A stretch of 43,125 nt of DNA from an uncultured Planctomycetia bacterium (GTDB lineage: Bacteria > Planctomycetota > Phycisphaerae > Phycisphaerales > SM1A02), in assembly GCA_937919205.1 (NCBI GenBank), contig CALFOZ010000091.1, positions 1 through 43,125 of the forward strand, in the 5' to 3' direction. The translations under genes and the position numbers were made by a program. Positions 32,304-40,614 of the stretch are shown piece after piece. The notes beneath the pieces are model-generated. The model was not told the origin of the DNA. It did not search any database and saw only the letters and a program-made list of their open reading frames with translations. How positions within the stretch are numbered: position 1 is the first letter of the stretch; each line of letters opens with the position of its first letter.

Positions 32304-33137
32304 TCATGTACTGGTGGCGGCGCGGCGGATAGCCTCGAGTGTCCTACACAATCCAGGCACACTGCTTAAAGGCAACATGGTGCTGGCGTCGCTGAGGGCC
32401 TTGGCGGGTTCCGGGTGGCATTCAATAAATACAGCGGAAACTCCCGCGGCAACTGCCGCTTTGGCCAGTAGCGGCGCGCGTTCTGGTCGACCGCCCGTGC
32501 GTTCACCCTCGGCGCCGGGAAGTTGCGTGCTATGCGTCGCGTCAAAACAAATTGGAACTTCCAGCTCCATCAAATCACCAATGCCCATGAAGTCGTTCAC
32601 CAATCGGTTGTAGCCAAAGGTTGTCCCGCGTTCGGTCAGCATGATCATGCGGCAACCGCCTTCGCGAATTTTCGCCACCACATGACCCATTTCCGCTGGG
32701 CTCATGAATTGACCTTTCTTCACATTCACCGGCTTGCCCGTGTCCGCGGCGGCCAAAAGTAAATCCGTTTGCCGACATAAAAATGCTGGCACCTGCAACA
32801 TGTCAACTGTTTGCGCAACCAACTGGCATTGACTGGCCTCATGGACATCCGTTGTCACTGGAACACCCAGCGACTCGCGCAATTTCGCCAAGCGCTCCAG
32901 GCCCGACTTGATTCCTGGCCCGCGCGGACTTTTTACGCTGGATCGATTGGCTTTGTCAAAGCTGGCTTTGAAGACAAAGTCCAATCCCAATTCCGCGCAG
33001 GTGTCGCGCAGTGTTTCCCCAATGTGCTGATTGATTGCGTCCGACTCCAATACGCACGGGCCACCTATGACCAACAAGCGTTTGTGCGGATGGGCGAAAA
33101 ATGATTCAAGAACATGGTTTTGGTGGGGCATGGTCAT
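32304..33137 (-). CDS. kdsA: 3-deoxy-8-phosphooctulonate synthase
   Basis: A 277-aa enzyme that condenses phosphoenolpyruvate with arabinose 5-phosphate to Kdo-8-phosphate for LPS inner core. Motifs: IGGPCVLESD near the start (C28, a position that can bind metal), FKASFDKANRSS with the PEP-binding lysines, and RGTTFGYNRLVNDF, CFDATHSTQLPG and AVFIECHPEPAKALSDA. The sequence is KDO8PS and not a type I DAHP synthase: it has the ANRSS and DATHS forms. Its presence argues for an LPS-containing Gram-negative organism. The gene upstream is divergent; mcsA and mcsB follow downstream. Confidence 0.94.
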   Translation of the reverse strand: MTMPHQNHVLESFFAHPHKRLLVIGGPCVLESDAINQHIGETLRDTCAELGLDFVFKASFDKANRSSVKSPRGPGIKSGLERLAKLRESLGVPVTTDVHEASQCQLVAQTVDMLQVPAFLCRQTDLLLAAADTGKPVNVKKGQFMSPAEMGHVVAKIREGGCRMIMLTERGTTFGYNRLVNDFMGIGDLMELEVPICFDATHSTQLPGAEGERTGGRPERAPLLAKAAVAAGVSAVFIECHPEPAKALSDASTMLPLSSVPGLCRTLEAIRRAATST

Positions 33138-33258
33138 TAATTTTACGGTTTTTTAGGAATTTCACCCGACAGTATAAAAGCTGTAATACACCGTATGTGA
33201 TATGTGAGCCGAGCGTATCGGACGCGAGCAATGGTGGAGCGTTTGAGGAGGTCAAAGC

Positions 33259-34056
33259 ATGGAAGCATTTCCGAAGAATCCCGAGGATTTTACTGGCTTT
33301 GTGAGGAAAATTTTTCTTCGCCAGTGGTCCAGCCACAAGTTTGAAATCGCCGGTCCAATGGATTTGGTGATTGATGGCCGGCATCTTGGGCTGGAAAATC
33401 TTTGGCGCATCGCCAAGCAGGATCCAGCGCGCGCCGAAACGATTGTGGAAAGTTATATCGACAAATTAATGGAGGGGGATTCCATCGGCGGGTTGCCCAT
33501 GCCGTTTTCCCTGGTGCGCAATCGCATCATGCCGCGCATTCAGCCAGAAAGTATTTTCTCGCATTTGGACCGTGAGCAAGTGGCGCATATTCCGTTTGTG
33601 AATGAAACCGTTGTTGTGTTTGTGATCGATATGCCGCATGTCACCGTCAGCGTGACGGTGGAGCAGATGGTGCGTTGGGGAGTTCAATTGGATGATCTGG
33701 AAATTTTAGCCAGGGAAAATTTGGCCCGCTACGCGCCGGAGTTGAAGGTGCGCATTGTCGAAGGTGAGGATGGCGGTAAGGCCGCGATTGTCGCCTTGCA
33801 AGATGGGTATGACGCCGCGCGGCTTTTGCTTGATTCACTGCATGTCAAACTTGCGCCGCAACTTGGCGGCGACTTTTTTGTGGCCACGCCGGCGCGCGAT
33901 ATGTTCGTGGCCATGACATGCAATCCGCCCAGGTTTGTGGAGCGTATTTCACAGCGCATTGGCCGCGATTATCAACGACTTCCGTATCCAATCACCAGCT
34001 CGCTGTTTCTTGTCACCCGCGATGGAGTGGCGGGCACCGCCGAAGAAGCCGCCTGA
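33259..34056 (+). CDS. DUF1444 (YtpQ-like) protein
   Basis: A 265-aa cytosolic protein. The layout resembles B. subtilis YtpQ: an early segment KNPEDFTGFVRKIF, a middle VVVFVIDMPHVTVSVTVEQM, LENLARYAPELKVR, and the late block GGDFFVATPARDMFVAMTC. Function of DUF1444 is unknown. It has one of the best Shine-Dalgarno sequences of the window, GAGGAGGT at 33245-33252, 6 nt before the ATG. It is followed by the amidotransferase gene in the same direction (31-nt gap). Confidence 0.75.
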   Translation: MEAFPKNPEDFTGFVRKIFLRQWSSHKFEIAGPMDLVIDGRHLGLENLWRIAKQDPARAETIVESYIDKLMEGDSIGGLPMPFSLVRNRIMPRIQPESIFSHLDREQVAHIPFVNETVVVFVIDMPHVTVSVTVEQMVRWGVQLDDLEILARENLARYAPELKVRIVEGEDGGKAAIVALQDGYDAARLLLDSLHVKLAPQLGGDFFVATPARDMFVAMTCNPPRFVERISQRIGRDYQRLPYPITSSLFLVTRDGVAGTAEEAA

Positions 34057-34087
34057 AGCGCGCGTTTGGCTTCGCTAGCATCGTGGC

Positions 34088-34684
34088 GTGGTTCTGCTGA
34101 TCGATAATTATGATTCATTCACTTGGAACTTGGCGCACCGCATGCAAGAGGCGCGCCCTGGCCTACGCGTGGACGTTGTTCGCAATGACGCCATTGATTG
34201 CGCGCGCGCGGCGGCCATGAATCCAACGCATCTTGTGATTTCACCGGGTCCATGCACCCCCAAAGAAGCCGGGGTGAGCGCGGAGTTGATTCGATATTTT
34301 CGCGGGCGCATTCCAATTCTTGGCGTGTGTCTTGGGCATCAAACGATTGGTGATTGCCACGGCATGACGGTTCGCCGCGCCGACAAACCCATGCATGGCA
34401 AGACCAGTGAAATTCATCACGATGGTCGTGGAGTATTTCTAGGTTTGCCCCAGCCATTTCAAGCCACGCGCTACCACTCGTTGGTGATTGATCCCGCAAC
34501 TCTTTCAAGCGAGTTTGAAGTGAGCGCTAAAACCGATGATGGAATCATCATGGGAATTCGCCTGCGAATAAAGCCAGGCGAGGCTCCGTTGGAGGGTGTG
34601 CAATTTCACCCCGAAAGTTTTTTAACTCCCGATGGACCAAAGTTATTGTCAAATTTTTTAGCCATGTCCGCGCAGGTTCGCTAA
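34088..34684 (+). CDS. Class I glutamine amidotransferase, PabA/TrpG type
   Basis: A 198-aa amidotransferase subunit that supplies ammonia from glutamine to the chorismate-using subunit of anthranilate or aminodeoxychorismate synthase. It starts VLLIDNYDSFTWNLAH, with the oxyanion-hole loop SPGPCTPKEAG, nucleophile C81 in GVCLGHQTIG and the H174/E176 pair in VQFHPES. The internal ADKPMHGKTSEIHHDG stretch is the family signature. TrpG and PabA cannot be told apart from sequence alone, and no trpE or pabB lies nearby. Start is GTG 34088; TAGCAT at 34076-34081 might be a -10 for a leaderless mRNA. Confidence 0.9.
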   Translation: MVLLIDNYDSFTWNLAHRMQEARPGLRVDVVRNDAIDCARAAAMNPTHLVISPGPCTPKEAGVSAELIRYFRGRIPILGVCLGHQTIGDCHGMTVRRADKPMHGKTSEIHHDGRGVFLGLPQPFQATRYHSLVIDPATLSSEFEVSAKTDDGIIMGIRLRIKPGEAPLEGVQFHPESFLTPDGPKLLSNFLAMSAQVR

Positions 34685-34687
34685 ACT
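34682..34687 (+). promoter_or_regulatory. -10-like element before the 134-aa protein
   Basis: TAAACT lies 13 nt before the ATG at 34695 and overlaps the stop of the amidotransferase gene; no Shine-Dalgarno is seen. Confidence 0.3.
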
Positions 34688-34694
34688 TATTCCT

Positions 34695-35099
34695 ATGCAA
34701 AGCACCGCCAGTGACATCACCCGCGCCGTCCTTCAACACATGGATGGCGACACAATCATCTTGGCGATTCCGTCTACCGATTATCAAATTCACTTGATGT
34801 GCTCCGGCAACACCGCAACGCAAGTGGGCAAGAGAATCCAAGGCGTGATCAACATTAAGGCATTGCGCATGCACAAGGCGAGCGCCGGCGGATCCTTCAT
34901 CGAGCCAATTTATGGGCACCCCAGGGTTGTGCAGGGGCGCGTGTTGGCGATTGATCTTGCAAAAAATCGTTTGCTGTGCGAGGTGGTTGTGCCCATGTGG
35001 ATTGAACCGTTTGACGGTCAAAGCGCCGCGGATTTCAACGCTGGCGACATGGTGAATTTTTACGCGCAATCCGGCGCGACATTCACGCCCATCGCTTGA
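34695..35099 (+). CDS. Uncharacterised 134-aa protein
   Basis: A small protein of mostly beta-strand character, with no signal or membrane segment: TIILAIPSTDYQIHL, KRIQGVINIKALRMH, GHPRVVQGRVLAIDLAKNRLLCEVVVPMWIEPFDGQSAADFNAGDMVNFYAQSG. The end looks like an OB- or barrel-type fold by eye, and the sequence GHPRVVQGRVLAID is the most family-like portion. I do not recognise a named family. Good codon use, clear frame and position 10 nt after the amidotransferase gene make it a real gene. Confidence 0.6.
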   Translation: MQSTASDITRAVLQHMDGDTIILAIPSTDYQIHLMCSGNTATQVGKRIQGVINIKALRMHKASAGGSFIEPIYGHPRVVQGRVLAIDLAKNRLLCEVVVPMWIEPFDGQSAADFNAGDMVNFYAQSGATFTPIA

Positions 35100-35171
35100 A
35101 CGCAAAATCCATCTTTGACAGGCGGATAAATTGAAGCCAACTTATTTGCGCGCGCTCAAGCCTGCGCAATT

Positions 35172-36401
35172 TCAAGGCGAGGATAAAATACGTTTGCGCG
35201 TGCCATCATTGGAATAACTGGCCACTTCGCCGTTGGGTTGCGCGGCGGCACGCACGGTTTGTTGGCCATCGCTATTGCGCAAACTGAGCAGGCCGCCATC
35301 GGCGTCCACTGCGACGCCGGCAACAACAACTGCTTTGCCCTTCATATTGAACAGATTTAAAAGTCCGCCAGTGGGTCCGCCACTCAGCGCGGCCATGCGG
35401 GTGGCTCCCGCGAAAATTTGTACTGTGCCGCTTTCTTCTTTGCCTTGATCCATCAACGCGGCGATTTGTCCGGTGGCGGTGCGCACCGTGGCTCGGCCGC
35501 CAAAATTCTCCTGCACTTCAAATGACAGCGCGGCCTTGCCATCATGATTTCTAATTTCGCTATAGCCACCGCGCATGGCTGTGTTGCCCAAAATGCATCC
35601 ACCCGCTCCGTTGGTTTCTCGAACCGCAAGTTCACCACCACCATCCCGCACGGTGCATTCAACAGCGGTGCTTCCGTTTATGTCCGCGATGCGAAATTCT
35701 CCACCGACATTGTTCACGCCGCATTCAACGGCGGTCTTTCCATTGGCTCCCGCGATGCGAAACATGCCGGCATTTTTTGAGTCGCAACCCAAATAGGCGA
35801 CCTCTTTTTCCGCAGAGTCAAGCACGCTGAAGGCCGCGCCATTTTCGCTGGAGCCAAATCGAACCGCCGGCTTGCCCGTGGAGTTTTGCACGGTGCCCAC
35901 GGTTCGTTCAGCGTTCACGCTCAGTTGCAATGCATTGTCCTCGCTGTCGCTATGCGTCAACACAAAGTCCGATCCATCTTTGGTGGCCTCTAAAAATCCT
36001 GCCAGTTGACCGTTGCCACGGGTCACTTCCAAGCGACCGCCCGTGCTGTTGGCAAAAAGTCCGGCCACGGGCTTTCCCGCGGAATTCCAAACCGTTAGAT
36101 CGCCACCGGATTCACTGGATGAAAGACGCGCCACGTTGGAGCCGCCACTGCCCCACACATCAAGTTGCCCACCGGTTGGCGAGTTTGAAAGCAGGCAGGT
36201 GATTTTTCCATTGGCGTCTAAAATTTCCAGACGGCTGGCTTGAATCACTTGCGGCTCGGGCGCGCGGGTGAACCCCACAAGAGCCGCGGCGCCAAGCAAT
36301 GTGGCGCAGATCAAACCTACGCATCGCTCACGGCGGTGTTTCTGCTTGATCAGTTGAAGTTGTAGTTCGATGTGTTCAAGACGGGTTTCGATTGATGTCA
36401 T
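35172..36401 (-). CDS. Membrane-anchored protein of about fourteen 22-23-residue beta repeats
   Basis: A 409-aa protein. Residues 1-27 are a helical, possibly coiled-coil cytoplasmic tail (ETRLEHIELQLQLIKQKHRR), 28-45 a transmembrane helix. From about 56 on, a repeat with a period of 22-23 residues runs to the C-terminus, with the consensus D/N-x2-G-K-x-h-x-x-h, a short turn, then G-G-x-L/F-x-V. The Gly pairs fall near residues 77, 99, 121, 187, 210, 233, 254, 278, 301, 345 and 368. This pattern points to a beta-solenoid or fibre-like extracellular domain. It is not similar to a catalytic family I know. It is a single gene between divergent units. Confidence 0.7.
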   Translation of the reverse strand: MTSIETRLEHIELQLQLIKQKHRRERCVGLICATLLGAAALVGFTRAPEPQVIQASRLEILDANGKITCLLSNSPTGGQLDVWGSGGSNVARLSSSESGGDLTVWNSAGKPVAGLFANSTGGRLEVTRGNGQLAGFLEATKDGSDFVLTHSDSEDNALQLSVNAERTVGTVQNSTGKPAVRFGSSENGAAFSVLDSAEKEVAYLGCDSKNAGMFRIAGANGKTAVECGVNNVGGEFRIADINGSTAVECTVRDGGGELAVRETNGAGGCILGNTAMRGGYSEIRNHDGKAALSFEVQENFGGRATVRTATGQIAALMDQGKEESGTVQIFAGATRMAALSGGPTGGLLNLFNMKGKAVVVAGVAVDADGGLLSLRNSDGQQTVRAAAQPNGEVASYSNDGTRKRILSSP

Positions 36402-36498
36402 GGAAGCTCCTTAAGTTGAGCCGTTAGCATACGGCGGGCATGAGTCGCGGTGTGCGAATTCATGGCTCGGCGATTTAACGTAAAGACAAAGTGACGCT

Positions 36499-37728
36499 AT
36501 GAAAAAAACAAAATCTAAACGAGGGTTGAAAACCAAGTCCATGCGAGAAGTTGGAATTGGTCTTGTGGGAGCGGGATTCATGGGACGTATTCACGCCAAC
36601 GCGTGGCGGCAGGCGCCTCTTTTTTTTAACCTGAAGTGCGGGCCAAAGTTGACCGCGGTTGCCGGGGGTCATGCCCGTGAATCAAATGAATTTGCCTCAA
36701 AATGGGGCATTCTACGGGCCGCCCAAAGTTGGCAGAGTTTGATCAAGGATCCACGTGTTGGGTTGGTGGATGTGTGCGTTCCGAATTATTTGCACGCCGA
36801 GGTTTCTATCGCGGCGTTGCAGGCGGGCAAGCATGTGGCGTGTGAAAAACCATTGGGCACCAACATCACCGAGGCGCGCGAAATGGCTCTGGCCGCCCTT
36901 GGCGCCAAGAATGGCGCGCGCACATTTGTGTGGTTTAACTATCGACGATGTCCCGCGGTCGCCCTGATGCGCGATTTAATTCTGCAAGGGCGCCTGGGTC
37001 GCATCCGCCATATTCGTGCGCAGTATTTGCAAGATTGGGGCAGGGCGAGCATGCCATTTTCATGGCGCTTTGATTCAAAGCTTGCGGGCAGTGGCGCGCA
37101 TGGTGATTTAAACGCGCACATGGTGGATATGGCGCGCTTTGTCACGGGCGATGAAATTATTCAAGTGTGCGGCGCCATGGAGGCGCAATTTGTTCATGAG
37201 CGCGCAGGTGTGGATGGACATTCAAAACTTTTGGGTTTGGGCGCGCAAAAAAGTAAGCGTGGCGCCAAGCGGCAAGCATGCACGGTGGATGATGCTTTTT
37301 TGTTTCTTGCGCGCATGCACAACGGCGCGGTGGCCAGCTTTGAGGCCAGTCGAATGGCCACGGGAAATAAAAATGCAAATCGCATGGAGATCAATGGGGA
37401 ATTAGGCAGTGTGAAATTTGATTTTGAGCGCATGAATGAATTGCAATGGTGGGACGACACGCTTCCCGCGCGTGAGCAAGGTTGGAGCAAGATTTTGTGC
37501 ACCGACCCATCGCATCCGTATGCCGGACACTATTGGCCACCAGGGCACGTGCTTGGGTATGAGCATCAATTTGTAAGCATGGCCGCTGATATTTGCGCGG
37601 TGTTGGCGGGTGGCGAGCCCGCGCAACCAATGGCTGATTTTGTGGACGCGTATAGAACCCAGCAAGTTCTAGAGGCCGCAATCATTAGTGCCCGCGAACG
37701 ATGCTGGATGCGGACCGACGCACTGTAA
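36499..37728 (+). CDS. Gfo/Idh/MocA-family oxidoreductase
   Basis: A 409-aa NAD(P)-dependent oxidoreductase. The Rossmann motif GLVGAGFMGRIHA is at about 21-33, the conserved EKPLGTNITEARE at about 116-128, and GSGAHGDLNAHMVDMARFVTG supplies the family His region. Members act on sugars, inositols and related polyols; the substrate is not predictable. The N-terminus MKKTKSKRGLKTKS is basic and unusual, and ATG 36541 (MREVGIG) may be the real start. The squalene-hopene cyclase follows in the same direction but has its own promoter in the 43-nt gap. Confidence 0.88.
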   Translation: MKKTKSKRGLKTKSMREVGIGLVGAGFMGRIHANAWRQAPLFFNLKCGPKLTAVAGGHARESNEFASKWGILRAAQSWQSLIKDPRVGLVDVCVPNYLHAEVSIAALQAGKHVACEKPLGTNITEAREMALAALGAKNGARTFVWFNYRRCPAVALMRDLILQGRLGRIRHIRAQYLQDWGRASMPFSWRFDSKLAGSGAHGDLNAHMVDMARFVTGDEIIQVCGAMEAQFVHERAGVDGHSKLLGLGAQKSKRGAKRQACTVDDAFLFLARMHNGAVASFEASRMATGNKNANRMEINGELGSVKFDFERMNELQWWDDTLPAREQGWSKILCTDPSHPYAGHYWPPGHVLGYEHQFVSMAADICAVLAGGEPAQPMADFVDAYRTQQVLEAAIISARERCWMRTDAL

Positions 37729-37732
37729 AAAG

Positions 37733-37761
37733 TTGGAGCGACCCGTGTCGCTGGGTATACT
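37733..37761 (+). promoter_or_regulatory. Promoter of the squalene-hopene cyclase gene
   Basis: TTGGAG at 37733-37738 and TATACT at 37756-37761 are spaced by 17 nt, and the latter begins 16 nt before the ATG at 37772. Initiation would fall within about 4 nt of the start codon. It lies just after the oxidoreductase stop. Confidence 0.6.
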
Positions 37762-37771
37762 TTTTATCCGT

Positions 37772-39832
37772 ATGAATATGCAAGTAGCAACAACGCCAAC
37801 AACAAGCGCCGATTCCGCGGCCATGCGAGCGTTGCGCGCCTGCGCCACCGCGGCCAACAACGCGCTTCGCGTGTTGCAAAAAACTGACGGTCATTGGTGC
37901 GCCGAGTTGCAAGGCGATTCCATTTTGCAAAGCGAATATCTACTTATGAAATGGATTTTGTCGCAAGAGAACGCGCCCATGGGGGACGGCCGCCCCGCCG
38001 ATACGTTGCTGAAATTGGTTCGCCAACTTCGCAATCAACAGCGGCCCGATGGTGGTTGGGGGCAATATCCTGGTTCGGATGCGGATGTCAGCGCCACGGT
38101 GAAGGGTTACTTTTGCCTGAAATTGCATGGAGATTCGCCCGACGCCCCGCACATGAAGAAGGCACGGGATTTGGTGCGATCCATGGGAGGCGCGGAGCAC
38201 TGCAATAGTTTCTCCAACTTTTATTTGGCCTGTCTGGGTCAGATTTCGTGGAATGCGGTGCCGGCGATTCCGCCAGAATTAGTGTGGGCGCCAAAGTGGT
38301 TTTATTTTCACCTCAGCAATATGAGCGCGTGGAGCCGAACCATGTTGTTGCCATTGGCCATCGTGGCCACCCTGCGGCCAACGCGCACGTTGGCCGCCAG
38401 CCAAGGCATTGACGAACTTTTTGTGGATGAAGGCGCGCGGCACCGATTGAAGATGCGCCACGATGTGCCACGTGGCTGGAGGATTTTTTTCCACGCCACC
38501 GATCGCGCCCTGAAATTGACGCACACTATTTTTGGAACCAACTGGCGCAAGCGCGCCATCGCAACGGCGTTTCGTTGGAGCGCAATTCGGTGCGGTCAAG
38601 ATCTACCCGCGCCCACCAGCGGCCTTGGCGCAATCTTTCCGCCAATGGTGTACATACAGATTGTGTTGCACGCATTGGGTGTGCGCCGCGGCGACGCCAT
38701 GGTGGCTCGCGCGGAAAAAGAGCTGGATGAATTTTTTATTGAACAAGGTGATTGCATTCGTATTCAACCCTGCTTTAGTCCAGTGTGGGACACCGGTATT
38801 GCGTTGTATGCCTTGGCCGATTGTGGCTTCACCGTTTCCGACGCCGCGGTTGAAAGCGCCGGCGATTGGTTGCGGGAAAAAGAGTGCAGATTTCGCGGCG
38901 ATTGGGCTGAAAATACAAAGTCTGGCACCGCGCCCGCGGGCTGGTTTTTTGAATACGCCAACGCGTGGTATCCGGATGTGGATGACACCGCGATGGTGGC
39001 CATGGCCCTGAAGCGCATTGGTGGACCAGCCAACGAAGCGGCGGCCATGCGCGGTGTGCAGTGGATGTTGGCCATGCAAAATAATGATGGAGGATGGGCG
39101 GCGTTTGATCGCACGCAAGATCGCAAAATTTATGAGTATGTTCCGTTCGCGGATCACAACGCAATTCAAGATCCAAGTTGCCCCGATATCACCGGGCGCG
39201 TGCTTGAATGTTTGAGTTGGCATGGAATTAAATGCGATCATCCCGCGGTGCGAAGCGCACTGGAGTACATCAAGTCAAAGCAGGAGCCCGAGGGTTGTTT
39301 TTTTGGACGATGGGGCGTGAATTATATTTACGGAACATGGCAAGCGGTGATCGGTCCGATTCGATGTGGCGTGTCGCGCGATGAAGCGTGGATCGCCAAG
39401 GCCGGCCAGTGGATCAAGTCTGTGCAAAAGCCGGATGGCAGTTTTGGCGAGAGCGCCAATAGCTATATTGATCCAGCACTCAAGGGCCAAGGCGTTAGCA
39501 CGGCCAGTCAAACCGCGTGGGCCGCGATGATCTTGCAGGAAATTTATGGCGCGCATGACGCCGATCTGGCGCGCGCGCTGGCGTGGTTGGCGCACACGCA
39601 ATTAAGTGAAATAGACGCGCAAAATCCGCTACAAAACCCCGATGGGGACCCCGCCGGATCCTGGCGCGAGACTGAATTCACGGGCACGGGATTTCCCAAG
39701 GTCTTTTATTTGCGTTACCACTTGTATCGACTTTATTTTCCGCTGATGGCTTTGGGCAGATATCTACAAGCCCATGCAAAGAGTGAAGCCGTGGGCCGCA
39801 ACGCGCCACATGGTGTTGCGCCGTCTCATTGA
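37772..39832 (+). CDS. shc: Squalene-hopene cyclase
   Basis: A 686-aa membrane-associated triterpene cyclase that converts squalene to hopene, the committed step in hopanoids. The acid motif DxDD is present as DVDD at 402-405 in WYPDVDDTAMVAMAL. Several QW-type repeats are visible (QQRPDGGWGQYPG, QNNDGGWAAFD, KQEPEGCFFGRWG, QKPDGSFGES), and the SPVWDTGIALYAL block around 336-347 is typical. The sequence fits the cyclase, not the related oxidosqualene cyclase (which has DCTA). Start at ATG 37772 is chosen over 37688, which overlaps the upstream gene. No other hopanoid gene (hpn, shc partner or squalene synthase) is in the window. Confidence 0.94.
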   Translation: MNMQVATTPTTSADSAAMRALRACATAANNALRVLQKTDGHWCAELQGDSILQSEYLLMKWILSQENAPMGDGRPADTLLKLVRQLRNQQRPDGGWGQYPGSDADVSATVKGYFCLKLHGDSPDAPHMKKARDLVRSMGGAEHCNSFSNFYLACLGQISWNAVPAIPPELVWAPKWFYFHLSNMSAWSRTMLLPLAIVATLRPTRTLAASQGIDELFVDEGARHRLKMRHDVPRGWRIFFHATDRALKLTHTIFGTNWRKRAIATAFRWSAIRCGQDLPAPTSGLGAIFPPMVYIQIVLHALGVRRGDAMVARAEKELDEFFIEQGDCIRIQPCFSPVWDTGIALYALADCGFTVSDAAVESAGDWLREKECRFRGDWAENTKSGTAPAGWFFEYANAWYPDVDDTAMVAMALKRIGGPANEAAAMRGVQWMLAMQNNDGGWAAFDRTQDRKIYEYVPFADHNAIQDPSCPDITGRVLECLSWHGIKCDHPAVRSALEYIKSKQEPEGCFFGRWGVNYIYGTWQAVIGPIRCGVSRDEAWIAKAGQWIKSVQKPDGSFGESANSYIDPALKGQGVSTASQTAWAAMILQEIYGAHDADLARALAWLAHTQLSEIDAQNPLQNPDGDPAGSWRETEFTGTGFPKVFYLRYHLYRLYFPLMALGRYLQAHAKSEAVGRNAPHGVAPSH

Positions 39833-39850
39833 AAGAAATGATTATTGTTC

Positions 39851-40522
39851 TTATTGAAACGGATGCGCCGCGGTGAACGCGTAGTTGTCCCACGACAATT
39901 CGCTGGCGTGCAAACATAATCGCGTCGCCATGTGTTTCACGTTGTCTGGCGCGTACAAGTCATCGCAAAGAATGGGATATCCAAGCGCCAACAAATGCAC
40001 GCGCAATTGATGGCTACGACCAGTCATAGGTTCTAAACGAAATCGCGCGCAGTGGCACGTTTCGCGCGAGGTGGCCACGGAAGATGGAACGCGCTCAAGC
40101 AATGCTTCAACTGTCCATCGCGTCACGCTTGCCTTGCCTTGCGCATGGCACACAATTTGGCGCGCGCTACCCAGGGCATCTTTACGCAGTGGCAAGTTAA
40201 TTTCGCCGGCGGTTTGCGCGGGGTGTCCAAACGCGATGGCGTGGTAAGCCTTGGTCACGCGCCGCGCTTCAAACAACATGCTGAGCGCGCGATGGCTTTG
40301 GGTGTTGAGCGCCATCACGATCAACCCACTGGTGTGTTGATCAAGGCGATGCACGTTTCGCGCGCCAGGAAATACAAGCGCGACGCGAGTCGCCAAGCAA
40401 TCGGCGTTGTGCGCGCCAATGCCAGGCACCGAAAGCAATCCCGAAGCTTTTTCAAGCACGACAAAATCGTCCTGCGCATGCACCACGCGAAATCCGTCGA
40501 GTGAAAGGCTGGGTTCTTTCAT
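39851..40522 (-). CDS. RluA-family pseudouridine synthase
   Basis: A 223-aa enzyme that isomerises uridine to pseudouridine in rRNA or tRNA. The catalytic aspartate D61 is in NVHRLDQHTSGLIVMAL, and the domain carries the RluA pattern KAYHAIAFGHP and RLEPMTGRSHQLRVHLLALGYPILCDDLYAP. No S4 domain is attached, and the length suits RluA or TruC. The target base cannot be decided here. Start at ATG 40522 is chosen; the longer frame to 40585 adds a hydrophobic stretch not expected for the family. It converges with the cyclase gene (18-nt gap). Confidence 0.9.
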   Translation of the reverse strand: MKEPSLSLDGFRVVHAQDDFVVLEKASGLLSVPGIGAHNADCLATRVALVFPGARNVHRLDQHTSGLIVMALNTQSHRALSMLFEARRVTKAYHAIAFGHPAQTAGEINLPLRKDALGSARQIVCHAQGKASVTRWTVEALLERVPSSVATSRETCHCARFRLEPMTGRSHQLRVHLLALGYPILCDDLYAPDNVKHMATRLCLHASELSWDNYAFTAAHPFQ

Positions 40523-40600
40523 GGTGTTGAGCGTGATGGGCGCACAAAGAGCGGGCGGGATGAATATAAATCCAAAGTACAACATAGAAGAGGCAAGGCG

Positions 40601-40606
40601 TACACT
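40601..40606 (+). promoter_or_regulatory. -10-like element of the TolB-like gene
   Basis: TACACT starts 14 nt before the ATG at 40615, again predicting a near-leaderless transcript. No clear -35 or Shine-Dalgarno is seen. Confidence 0.35.
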
Positions 40607-40614
40607 TTGGGATT

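Noticed and set aside
37688-37771. Longer start for the squalene-hopene cyclase
   Set aside because: It overlaps the end of the oxidoreductase gene and its own promoter; the extra residues match nothing in the family.
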